In this document: positions 17,420 through 23,794 of the stretch, one piece after another
How positions within the stretch are numbered: the first letter of the stretch is position 1
How the letters are laid out: every line of letters begins with the position of its first letter
From: an uncultured Acetatifactor sp.
GTDB taxonomy: Bacteria > Bacillota > Clostridia > Lachnospirales > Lachnospiraceae
Assembly (NCBI GenBank): GCA_934402375.1
Contig: CAKRUB010000036.1
Location: 1-26,517 of the forward strand
DNA: 26,517 bases
Direction: 5' to 3'
Program-made: the position numbers and the translations under genes
The notes under the pieces: model-generated
Told to the model about the DNA's origin: nothing
The model's input: only the letters and a program-made list of their open reading frames with translations
Database searches by the model: none

Positions 17420-18269
17420 TTTCACCTGCCTCACACCCGGATTGACCGCCACGGACTATCGTAGGGACGTTGTCTATACGACTGCCCTTCCGCCTGCAGG
17501 ACGGAGGATATCCAAACTGACGCTTGTACAATTTTGAAAACTGAAATTCATCATAAAAGCCAAAGCTGAGCGCAATATCCCTAAGACCACGCGAAGGATT
17601 TTCAATGAGAACTTCGTGAATCATGTTTAGTTTCTGAGTCAGCTGATACTGATAAAGCGTTGTGCCTGTTACTTTTTTGAATCGAAGATTCAGACTATGT
17701 GCATTGATACCAAAATGAGCAGAGATTTCATCTGTTTTAAAAAATTTATCATTGTTTTCCAAAAAAAATTGAAGAACTTCCGAAATAACCGGATCTGCAA
17801 TCTGATTCTTCTGACCGCAGACTGCCAGTTCCATCAAAAGCAGTTCAAACAAATTCCCTATTCTTTGATTGCTGTACTGATCATGCCGGTTCCAATATTC
17901 CTCGATAATGTTCCGGAACAATCTGCTGATTTCCGGAGCACATCTGCTATCGGTCTGCTTGGAAACTCCAATGACATTTCCTACAGAATTTCCGTCCGCA
18001 GGTAACGGAGCGCAATGAAGATACATGTTGCGCATCTCAGGCGAGCACCTCTTGCGGCTAAAATGGTGTAATCCGGGTTCAAGGATAAGCAAATCTCCCT
18101 CATGGAGCAGATAGGTCTGATCCTCCTCGACAATTTCCCAGCTGCCATTTATCAGCAATAAGAAATCATACTCCTTCATCACGCGATCTGGATGGTAGAT
18201 CCCCTCCGGACTGTAATTGTAGTTACACTGCGTAATAATATGTTTTTGCTCTATAGAAAAATATAACAT
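17409..18269 (-). CDS. AraC-family transcriptional regulator
   Basis: The protein has 286 residues from the ATG at 18269, chosen because AAGAAGGGCG precedes it; the frame is open 24 codons further up without a ribosome site. An N-terminal cupin-type sensing domain (about 1-140; LHEGDLLILEPGLHHFSRK) is followed by the double helix-turn-helix (about 185-265; TDEISAHFGINAHSLNLRFKK and RDIALSFGFYDEFQFSKLYKRQFG). The last 25 or so residues, after YPPSCRRK, are not family-like and are encoded by the repeat region, so the natural C-terminus may have been replaced. It is divergent from the GH127 gene and most likely activates it in response to a plant or host glycan sugar. Confidence 0.9.
   Translation of the reverse strand: MLYFSIEQKHIITQCNYNYSPEGIYHPDRVMKEYDFLLLINGSWEIVEEDQTYLLHEGDLLILEPGLHHFSRKRCSPEMRNMYLHCAPLPADGNSVGNVIGVSKQTDSRCAPEISRLFRNIIEEYWNRHDQYSNQRIGNLFELLLMELAVCGQKNQIADPVISEVLQFFLENNDKFFKTDEISAHFGINAHSLNLRFKKVTGTTLYQYQLTQKLNMIHEVLIENPSRGLRDIALSFGFYDEFQFSKLYKRQFGYPPSCRRKGSRIDNVPTIVRGGQSGCEAGEIPT
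17459..17472 (+). repeat. 14-bp direct repeat, copy 2
   Basis: This is an exact second copy of TCGTAGGGACGTTG. It lies inside the 3' end of the AraC-family frame, where it is translated as part of an unusual tail. Confidence 0.7.
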
Positions 18270-18352
18270 ATAAACGCCCTTCTTTAGAAAAAACGGTATG
18301 CATAGTATGCTTATTATATTGCTTATGTTATGAAATTGCAAAACAAAATCCA

Positions 18353-18383
18353 GAATCTACATGCTTTTATCCCGAATCTACAT
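18353..18383. promoter_or_regulatory. AraC-type tandem half-sites upstream of the GH127 gene
   Basis: GAATCTACAT occurs at 18353-18362 and again at 18374-18383, exactly 21 bases apart in the same orientation. That is two helical turns, the classic spacing for an AraC-family dimer. The second site lies against the region where a -35 would be, upstream of a -10-like TATAAA near 18408-18413, fitting an activator-dependent promoter for the GH127 gene. Confidence 0.65.
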
Positions 18384-18439
18384 TCTATTTCTCCATATAT
18401 TTGGTAATATAAAGAAAAACGCATTAAGGAGCAAAAGAT

Positions 18440-20284
18440 ATGCATGAATTAAGAGGAACATCCGTAATTCTATATGAATCAGACTTTCTCAGGCGCGAAA
18501 AGGATAACAGAGAATATCTGATGAAATTAAAAACCCAGCATTTACTGCGCAACTTTATGCTGGAAGCCGGAAGGGTTTCAGGACGCGGAATGGACACTGA
18601 AATCATGGGTGGCTGGGAAGATCCCAGCTGTCAATTACGAGGTCATTTTCTCGGACACTGGCTATCGGCTGCTGCTCTCCATTATGAGAAATCCAAAGAC
18701 ATGGAATTGAAGTCAAAGGCAGACGTGATTGTAAACGAGCTTTTTATGTGTCAGGAAGATAACGGCGGCGAATGGGCCTGTTCCATTCCTGAGAAATACC
18801 TGTATTGGCTCGGAAAAGGAAAAGCCGTATGGGCACCGCAGTACACAATACATAAACTGTTTATGGGACTTATTGATGTATATCAATACATGGAAAATAA
18901 TCAGGCACTCAAGGTTGCCGATAGACTTGCAGACTGGTTTTATCGTTGGAGCGGTGAGTACACCCAGGAGCAGTTTGACAATATTCTTGATGTCGAAACT
19001 GGAGGAATGCTTGAAGTCTGGGGACAACTATACAAAATTACAGGCAGTGAAAAGTATCGTGTTCTGATGGATCGCTATTACCGGCGCAGACTGTTTGATC
19101 CATTGCTTGAAGGTAAGGATGTTCTTACCAATATGCATGCAAACACGACAATACCTGAGATACTTGGCTGCGCAATGGCATATGAAATTACCGGTGACGA
19201 AAAGTGGCTGGAAATCGTAAAAATGTACTGGAAATGTGCAGTGACTGATCGCGGCTGCTTTGTAACAGGCGGTCAGACACAAGGTGAAATATGGACACCC
19301 ATGCGCAAACTAAAGGCACGACTTGGCGATAAAAATCAGGAACACTGCACCGTATACAACATGATTCGTTTAGCTGAATTTTTATTCCGCCAGACAAAAG
19401 ATCCTTCCTACATGCACTATATCGAATACAATATTAATAACGGAATTCTGGCACAAACCTATTGGAGAGGCCAACCCAGGGATGGGAAACCGGGATTTGG
19501 ACTTTTGACCTATTTTCTGCCAATGAAAGCAGGAAGCAGAAAAGACTGGGCCGGGGAAATGGATAGTTTCTTCTGCTGTCACGGAACAATGGTTCAGGCA
19601 AATGCCGCTTTCAATCGTATGATGTTTTATCAAAACGAAAACGAAATCTATGTGACGCAGTATGCAAATGCAGCAGCAAATTTTGCAGTTGGTGAAAATA
19701 GGATCTCACTACACCTTAACCAGGACTATATGAATGGCAGCTTACAGAATTCCTCCGAAAACAACGCAAAACAAACGATCAGCGCCACGACCAGCGTATT
19801 TGCCAACAAACCCGATTTTAAGAAATACGTGATTACTATTGATTCAGAACAACCAGCAGCGCTTCGCATTTTCCTACGCATTCCCGATTGGATTGCTGCG
19901 GAGGCAAAAATATACGTTAATAACGAGCTGATTGTACAGACGGGAGCTACAAACGAATTTGTCACGATTTCACGAACATGGAACAAGGGTGACACAATTG
20001 TCCTGCTATTTCCAATTGGTATCCGCTTTGTACCATTACCGGATGATACCTCAATAGGTGCTTTCTGTTATGGTTCAGAAGCGCTTGTCGGCATAACCCC
20101 ACAGGAAAGAATTCTTTACCTTGAGAGTGAAAACCCGGCAGATGAGCTTTCAGCAGATACCGAACGTCAATGGGGTGATTTTCAAACCTTTTTCCGTACA
20201 GAAAACCAAGATCCCGGCATCAATTTCTGTCGGCTGAAGGACATTGGTTACGAACCGTATCAGTTGTATTTTAAGATCAAATAA
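18440..20284 (+). CDS. GH127-family beta-L-arabinofuranosidase-like glycoside hydrolase
   Basis: This 614-residue cytosolic enzyme (no signal peptide) belongs to the former DUF1680 group. The zinc/thiolate active site described for Bifidobacterium HypBA1 can be followed: Glu283 in TQGEIW, Glu301 and Cys303 in QEHCTVYN, and the pair Cys379-Cys380 in SFFCCHG, with spacings close to the model. The catalytic (alpha/alpha)6 part covers about 15-420 and two beta-sandwich domains follow. Family members release terminal beta-L-arabinofuranose or related sugars from small oligosaccharides. The start follows AAGGAG. No transporter accompanies it, so uptake genes must lie elsewhere. Base composition is more AT-rich than the genes to its left. 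Confidence 0.9.
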   Translation: MHELRGTSVILYESDFLRREKDNREYLMKLKTQHLLRNFMLEAGRVSGRGMDTEIMGGWEDPSCQLRGHFLGHWLSAAALHYEKSKDMELKSKADVIVNELFMCQEDNGGEWACSIPEKYLYWLGKGKAVWAPQYTIHKLFMGLIDVYQYMENNQALKVADRLADWFYRWSGEYTQEQFDNILDVETGGMLEVWGQLYKITGSEKYRVLMDRYYRRRLFDPLLEGKDVLTNMHANTTIPEILGCAMAYEITGDEKWLEIVKMYWKCAVTDRGCFVTGGQTQGEIWTPMRKLKARLGDKNQEHCTVYNMIRLAEFLFRQTKDPSYMHYIEYNINNGILAQTYWRGQPRDGKPGFGLLTYFLPMKAGSRKDWAGEMDSFFCCHGTMVQANAAFNRMMFYQNENEIYVTQYANAAANFAVGENRISLHLNQDYMNGSLQNSSENNAKQTISATTSVFANKPDFKKYVITIDSEQPAALRIFLRIPDWIAAEAKIYVNNELIVQTGATNEFVTISRTWNKGDTIVLLFPIGIRFVPLPDDTSIGAFCYGSEALVGITPQERILYLESENPADELSADTERQWGDFQTFFRTENQDPGINFCRLKDIGYEPYQLYFKIK

Positions 20285-20334
20285 CGAGCCTCTGAATTTC
20301 CGGTAATCGACGATACCAAAGGAGACCATAAGCA

Positions 20335-20445
20335 ATGCATAAAATGATGACTAATTCGGATTTATATAGAACAATAATGTACATGGATGTAAATAAATGC
20401 CGAACCTGTTTGAAGTATTTGGCAGCCGTGACTATTATCAAGTAA
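20335..20445 (+). CDS. Possible 36-residue ORF or gene remnant
   Basis: An ATG ten bases after AAAGGAG opens a 36-codon frame (starting MHKMMTNSDLYRT) that stops at 20445. A second short frame from 20399, reading MPNLFEVFGSRDYY and ending at a TAG just after 20455, overlaps it and looks more protein-like, so this may be the debris of a longer gene. Neither matches a family I recognise. The rest of 20285-20508 holds a perfect hairpin (CGCACC / GGTGCG, 20457-20471) and no clear terminator. Confidence 0.25.
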   Translation: MHKMMTNSDLYRTIMYMDVNKCRTCLKYLAAVTIIK

Positions 20446-20508
20446 CAAACGGATAGCGCACCGCTGGTGCGAGCCTCTTACACCGCTGACGCGGGAAAGG
20501 GGCTCCGT

Positions 20509-20782
20509 TCATCCGAAATCTGCACCTGTAAAACCACACCTAAGTATTCTCTTATTACTTTCTAAAAATTTTTTCACATCGTCTGTCCTGTACTCCTCAA
20601 CCCTCGCGTGTAAAACTTCCCTGTACTCCTTAAGCTTACTGATACCCCCTAAAGGATAGTAGTCAGTCAGAAGCTCAACGAGTAACCTCCGATTACGAGC
20701 AGACGCTTTCCCAACTCCTTCCATCTGAATTTTCCGAGAGTCTGCTGCCATTCCCTCTTTGGCATCCTGTTTTTCCTTTCAT
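20509..20782 (-). pseudogene. Small unknown gene with a frameshift after its start and a foreign 3' end
   Basis: The best start, ATG at 20782-20780 behind AGAGGAG, reads only 29 codons before a stop. One base fewer in the AAA that follows would join it to the long frame (KEKQDAKEGMAADSRKIQ...), which is open to 20509 and holds about 80 residues from an internal ATG at 20751. The body is a charged, helical, soluble protein without recognisable family features. Its last dozen codons fall on a 26-bp sequence (20522-20547) that is identical to part of the ToxN-like pseudogene at 23171-23196, so the 3' end may be recombined. It could still be translated from 20751. Confidence 0.45.
20522..20547 (-). 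repeat. 26-bp repeat, copy A (ToxN-like core)
   Basis: This is identical to 23171-23196. On the minus strand it begins AATACTTAGGTGTGG and ends TTTTACAGGTG. In one frame it encodes YLGVVLQV, the conserved core strand of ToxN/AbiQ-type toxins. Here that frame is closed upstream, so only a scrap of the toxin gene is present. Confidence 0.75.
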
Positions 20783-20842
20783 ATAAACTCCTCTCTTTTC
20801 CCTTATATTACAAATCTGTTGTCTTGTATTCGCTGTGCGTGT

Positions 20843-20879
20843 GGCAAAAATGTAGCATCCCCGTAATTAAGGGATGCTT
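20843..20879 (-). terminator. Terminator of the zinc-ribbon operon
   Basis: On the minus strand, AGCATCCC and GGGATGCT pair around nine bases and are followed by ACATTTTTG. The stop codon of the last gene lies inside the hairpin loop. Confidence 0.65.
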
Positions 20880-21307
20880 TCGTCCGATAAAGATAATATG
20901 TTTCCGATTGATTCCGCAAGTATGTTCCATGAACCCATCTCATCATAGGCTTCTTCCGCCTTTTTCAACTCCTCCGACGCTCTTTCCTGATCACCGGTTT
21001 CCATATATGCCTTATACCAGAACATAGCTTCATAGTACTTTGCAACCCCATAATACTCCTTGATTTCAGCGTTTGTACGGGCTCCGGTCGTCATATCGGT
21101 ATAATAGTCTCCAAGCAGATTCGCAAAATCATCATAGCGGACATCTCTCTCCAGTTGTCTGACATTCACTGACCGGCCGCAGGCATAAACGACAGACTCA
21201 ATCATGCTTACTACCCTGCCGAGAAGAATCAGGCAGAGCGCTCCGATCACAATGTTCATTCCTATCAGCATTATGTTTTGTCTTTTACTTCTTTTCTGAT
21301 TATTCAT
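20867..21307 (-). CDS. Small single-TM protein, third gene of the zinc-ribbon operon
   Basis: This 146-residue protein has a basic N-terminus (MNNQKRSKRQ), one TM helix at about 11-31 and an extracytoplasmic helical domain ending in a Glu/Lys-rich segment (DQERASEELKKAEEAYDEM). The family is unknown. The ATG at 21307 overlaps the end of the preceding gene (ATGAATAA), a standard sign of translational coupling; a GTG nine codons further up is open but has no spaced ribosome site. It lacks the zinc ribbon of its two operon neighbours but has the same inside-TM-outside plan, suggesting the three form one membrane assembly. Confidence 0.7.
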   Translation of the reverse strand: MNNQKRSKRQNIMLIGMNIVIGALCLILLGRVVSMIESVVYACGRSVNVRQLERDVRYDDFANLLGDYYTDMTTGARTNAEIKEYYGVAKYYEAMFWYKAYMETGDQERASEELKKAEEAYDEMGSWNILAESIGNILSLSDESIP

Positions 21308-22058
21308 CTCCCGCACCGTAACCCTTCTCTTCACTTCCTTTGTTCAAAAGGTATAATCTTTCCGCCTGATTCAGTTCCCCGAACTCTTCTGCCTCCTCCG
21401 CCGTAAACCCAAGGTAGGCACGCAGTAATACTTTCAGCTTCGCTTCCATCTGATTCATGACAGAAATACTCTTTTCTCTGATACTTTCATCCGCATAATA
21501 ACCTGTATCTTTATTTCTCACAAACCATGCGTATCCCCACTCTATGTTACTGATATATGACCCCGCAGTTCTTTCGTCTCGTGCCGTAACCAGACTATTT
21601 ATGCTGCTGTATACCACCTCATACACATTTGCTGCCTGAATCAGGGGCTGATAATCCTGATACTCATCCATAAATCCGTCAATATAATGGTTATTACAAA
21701 AATACTTGAACGCCGAATAATTTTCTTCTTCCAGATAACGATCCATTTGAAGGCTATATTCCTCCACATGCGCATTTGCGTCCCGGGTCAGAAACCATCT
21801 TCTTATGTCTAAAACATTGTCGTCGATCAGATAAACAATGAATATTACAAGCATCAGCGCCGCTATAATGACTGCCCGGGCAGTAATTCCGCTGAATCTC
21901 CTTGCTACACCGTAGACATCCTTTCTTGTCTCTTCAAAATGTCCCTGATAGCGTTCCATATCTGCCGCATGTTGTCTGGCTTCCTCATTGAGGCGCCCGC
22001 AGTGAGGGCAGAATTTTCCTTCCAATGACAAATTTCCTCCGCAGTACTTACATTTCAC
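21300..22058 (-). CDS. Zinc-ribbon membrane protein, second gene of operon
   Basis: This 252-residue protein has an N-terminal zinc ribbon with Cys3, Cys6, Cys17 and Cys20 (KCKYCGG ... FCPHCG), a charged linker, one TM helix at about 61-79 and a C-terminal extracytoplasmic helical domain of about 170 residues. Bacterial proteins of this plan usually keep the ribbon in the cytosol; their function is mostly unknown. It starts four bases after the first gene's stop and overlaps the third gene. It shows no enzymatic motif. Confidence 0.82.
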   Translation of the reverse strand: MKCKYCGGNLSLEGKFCPHCGRLNEEARQHAADMERYQGHFEETRKDVYGVARRFSGITARAVIIAALMLVIFIVYLIDDNVLDIRRWFLTRDANAHVEEYSLQMDRYLEEENYSAFKYFCNNHYIDGFMDEYQDYQPLIQAANVYEVVYSSINSLVTARDERTAGSYISNIEWGYAWFVRNKDTGYYADESIREKSISVMNQMEAKLKVLLRAYLGFTAEEAEEFGELNQAERLYLLNKGSEEKGYGAGDE

Positions 22059-22062
22059 TGTC

Positions 22063-22824
22063 TCATTTTCCTTTCATCCATTGTTTTATATATTCCTCGC
22101 ATAAATCATATGGCACAATTCCCTGATTGATCTTTAGCTGTTTCTCAAATTCCGCCTGTTGTTCATCAGAGAAATTCCATCTTGTCCCCACCCGGTTGAT
22201 GCATTCGTCAACATACGGCTGCAGGCGCTTCTGCTCACCCTCTGAAAGCTCAGTTCCATAGCTGAGTCCCCTCAGATGCCAGTAAGCGTTCAACAGGAAT
22301 ACTTCGTCATATTCCTCCATTGTGACTCCTGCTGCCTCCTGATCCAAGAGGTCGTTAATCTCCTGACATTTCAGAAATTCATAGCAAAAGTTCGTATGCT
22401 TCCACTCATAAACTGCCTTCCCATCAATTAACGCCTCATTGAACAATTCAACCAGCGTTACATACTCTTCCTGATTATATAATTCGTCAAGCACCGGAAA
22501 CATCTCTTTTTGCCACATAATGTCTTCCTTAGAATCCGCCTCGGAATCATTTCTTTGAAGAAACTCTTTCAGTCCCACAATGCCCGCCACTACCACGGCA
22601 ATGAGCAACAAAATCAAAAGAACCGGCTTTAACTTCTTTAACTCCTTCCGGGTCTCCTGCTCCGGTATATCGCCCAGCCTCTCGACCTCACCGCGCAGAT
22701 TTTGCAGCCTTCCCATATACTCCGCCTCTGCCCCTTTGTAATTCAGAGTATCACAGTAGGGGCATTTTGGCAGCGACTGCCGAAATTTCGCACCACATGA
22801 ACTACACACTATCTGTCTGGACAT
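22063..22824 (-). CDS. Zinc-ribbon membrane protein, first gene of operon
   Basis: This 253-residue protein starts at the ATG at 22824, chosen because GAGGAGGA lies ten bases upstream; the frame is open a further 11 codons without a site. It has a zinc ribbon with Cys7, Cys10, Cys21 and Cys24 (VCSSCG ... CPYCD), a coiled charged linker, one TM helix at about 67-85, and an acidic helical extracytoplasmic domain to the end. The plan matches the next gene, from which it is separated by four bases, and the two look like distant duplicates. No regulator is encoded with the operon and its promoter was not identified. Confidence 0.82.
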   Translation of the reverse strand: MSRQIVCSSCGAKFRQSLPKCPYCDTLNYKGAEAEYMGRLQNLRGEVERLGDIPEQETRKELKKLKPVLLILLLIAVVVAGIVGLKEFLQRNDSEADSKEDIMWQKEMFPVLDELYNQEEYVTLVELFNEALIDGKAVYEWKHTNFCYEFLKCQEINDLLDQEAAGVTMEEYDEVFLLNAYWHLRGLSYGTELSEGEQKRLQPYVDECINRVGTRWNFSDEQQAEFEKQLKINQGIVPYDLCEEYIKQWMKGK

Positions 22825-22906
22825 AATATGACTTTCCTCCTCTGCTTCAGCCCGCACGGTTCCGGGACAGGAAACCCTTCAGGCACTCCCGCTTTCCATT
22901 TTAATA

Positions 22907-22934
22907 AAATGCCCTTGACGAATCAAGGGCATTT
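22907..22934 (-). terminator. Terminator after the surface-protein fragment
   Basis: AAATGCCCTT and AAGGGCATTT pair perfectly around eight bases, and a T-rich stretch (TTATT) follows on the minus strand. It lies just past the stop of the 22948 frame and before the zinc-ribbon operon. Confidence 0.75.
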
Positions 22935-22947
22935 CATACACATCCTT

Positions 22948-23104
22948 TTAATTTTCTTCCTTCCGCTTCTTCACAATCACAATTCCGATTGTTACCGCTG
23001 CCGCTATGCCTGCAAAGGCGATAAGCCAAATAAGCGCTGCCTTATTATTTGTGGCGGAAGCTTCGGTCTCCTGTGACGGAGCCGCATCCGCGCCGTCCGT
23101 ATCT
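22948..23104 (-). pseudogene. C-terminal fragment of a membrane-anchored surface protein
   Basis: The last 50 or so residues of this frame are typical of the end of a Gram-positive surface protein: a Ser/Thr/Glu/Ala-rich spacer (DAAPSQETEASATNN), a single hydrophobic helix (LIWLIAFAGIAAAVTIGIVIV) and the basic tail KKRKEEN. No LPxTG precedes the helix, so it would be a plain membrane anchor. Everything upstream is missing: the frame runs back into the ToxN-like fragment, where it is out of phase with that gene. It is a remnant left by a deletion or recombination joint near 23105. Confidence 0.65.
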
Positions 23105-23293
23105 ATCACCGGCAATCTGATAGTCAGTTTGTTTCTGGGATGACATAGGAATATAATATTTGTATTTCCCCACCTGTAAAACCACACCTAAGTATTTTCT
23201 TGTATGTACCCTTGTATCCAGCTTGTTAGAGTATACATTGAGAAACTTCTCTCAAATATGATATGTACCTATCCGAAACGCTGTATATCTCAT
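23105..23293 (-). pseudogene. Decayed ToxN/AbiQ-like type III toxin gene, 5' part
   Basis: From the ATG at 23293 (behind AAGGAAGGG) about 63 codons resemble the N-terminus of ToxN/AbiQ endoribonucleases: MRYTAFRIGTYHI, then a TGA at codon 14 where an Arg codon (CGA) would fit, then EKFLNVYSNKLDTRVHTRKY, LGVVLQVGKYKYYIPMSS and QKQTDYQIAGD. The YLGVVL and YYIPMSSxK strands are the family's recognisable core. After codon 63 the sequence switches to a surface-protein tail, so about two thirds of the toxin is absent. It cannot make active toxin. The ATG overlaps the stop of an upstream micro-ORF (ATGA). The family call is from memory of the motifs and needs a profile search. Confidence 0.6.
23171..23196 (-). 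repeat. 26-bp repeat, copy B (within the ToxN-like fragment)
   Basis: Identical to 20522-20547 and in the same orientation. Here it lies in its original toxin context, covering codons 33-42. Confidence 0.75.
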
Positions 23294-23427
23294 ATTTCCC
23301 TTCCTTTTGCACTTTTAGAGAAAAAATAAGGGAGCTTTACAGCTCCCTTCAGAATGTAGACAAAGCTGCTGATATATGAGGAGTCGCCTCTTTCGGACAG
23401 CAGCAACCGCCGGATTCTTTTTTTCAA
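23290..23427 (-). CDS. Micro-ORF of 45 codons with TTG start
   Basis: A near-ideal ribosome site, AGGAGGTG (23440-23433), stands five bases before a TTG that opens a 45-codon frame beginning MKKRIRRLLLSERGDSSYIS and continuing SFVYILKGAVKLPYFFSK. The N-terminus is strongly basic and the middle is hydrophobic. The TGA overlaps the ATG of the ToxN-like fragment. A terminator hairpin lies inside the frame, so it may be a leader or attenuator rather than a protein gene. A relative of its central DNA segment recurs at the right edge of the window. Function is unknown. Confidence 0.4.
   Translation of the reverse strand: MKKRIRRLLLSERGDSSYISSFVYILKGAVKLPYFFSKSAKGREI
23321..23349 (-). terminator. 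Terminator-like hairpin ahead of the ToxN-like fragment
   Basis: On the minus strand, AAGGGAGCT and AGCTCCCTT pair perfectly around a four-base loop and are followed by ATTTTTT. A terminator directly before the toxin is the known arrangement in ToxIN/AbiQ loci. Confidence 0.75.
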
Positions 23428-23448
23428 AATGTCACCTCCTGAACAGCA

Positions 23449-23478
23449 CAAAGCTGACCTATGTAAGTGTCAGCTTTG
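23449..23478. other. 10-bp perfect hairpin just upstream of the micro-ORF ribosome site
   Basis: CAAAGCTGAC and GTCAGCTTTG pair perfectly around ten bases. The sequence AGCTTTG recurs in the micro-ORF (CAGCAGCTTTGTC), so an alternative pairing is possible, as in an attenuator. Confidence 0.6.
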
Positions 23479-23481
23479 CGT

Positions 23482-23548
23482 AATAAAAACGCAGGAGAAG
23501 CCGGGGTGTGCTTCGTTCCTGCGTTTCTGGTATGTATGAATTTTCACG
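23482..23548 (-). ncRNA. Candidate short RNA ending at a strong terminator
   Basis: The promoter at 23555-23583 predicts a start near 23548. Only about 25 bases later a strong intrinsic terminator begins (23523-23490: CGCAGGA / TCCTGCG with an inner GAAGC / GCTTC pair, then TTTTTATT). The default transcript would therefore be about 65 bases. It contains a GTG-started frame of 25 codons (VKIHTYQKRRNEAH...), but the GTG would sit at the very 5' end. Readthrough would reach the micro-ORF and the ToxN-like gene. I recognise no Rfam family. Confidence 0.45.
23490..23523 (-). terminator. Strong intrinsic terminator of the short RNA
   Basis: On the minus strand the outer stem CGCAGGA / TCCTGCG and inner stem GAAGC / GCTTC enclose an eight-base loop, and TTTTTATT follows directly. 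Confidence 0.8.
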
Positions 23549-23554
23549 ATACCC

Positions 23555-23583
23555 ATTTTAACATAGGGGATTTACCGTGTAAA
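23555..23583 (-). promoter_or_regulatory. Promoter of the short RNA / micro-ORF module
   Basis: On the minus strand, TTTACA (23583-23578), a 17-base spacer and TAAAAT (23560-23555). Upstream of it are three TTGGCACA-like repeats. Confidence 0.65.
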
Positions 23584-23592
23584 TCGCAAAGC

Positions 23593-23632
23593 TGTGCCAA
23601 GTTGGGAAAGTTTTGTGCCAATTTTGTGCAAA
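23593..23632 (-). repeat. Three phased TTGGCACA-like direct repeats
   Basis: On the minus strand, TTTGCACA, TTGGCACA and TTGGCACA are spaced 11 and 21 bases apart, one and two helical turns, directly upstream of the -35. They lie between this promoter and that of the divergent XRE operon, a natural place for an operator. Confidence 0.5.
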
Positions 23633-23739
23633 GGGAATATAGGCTATGTTAGAAGGTGTTGCTTTGATATAATAAGTTAAATATTAATTTGAAAAAGAGC
23701 GTATTTATGCGATTTTTGCGGAACTCTACGATTCATCGG

Positions 23740-23767
23740 TTGATAAAATGAGGAAATATAATAAAAT
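23740..23767 (+). promoter_or_regulatory. Promoter of the XRE / secreted-protein operon
   Basis: TTGATA (23740-23745), a 16-base spacer and TAAAAT (23762-23767) lie about 28 bases ahead of the XRE ATG. A second -10-like TATAAT at 23668-23673 has no good -35. Confidence 0.55.
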
Positions 23768-23794
23768 CTAATTACGCCGAAAGAGGAGGAAAGT

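Noticed and set aside
23585..23602. Sigma-54 promoter suggested by TGGCAC followed by TTGC on the minus strand
   Set aside because: The distance between the GG and GC elements is one base short of the strict sigma-54 spacing, and a good -35/-10 pair with 17-base spacing lies just downstream.
23467..23652. A 61-codon plus-strand frame between the micro-ORF module and the XRE gene
   Set aside because: It has no ribosome site and runs across the terminator and promoter of the minus-strand module.
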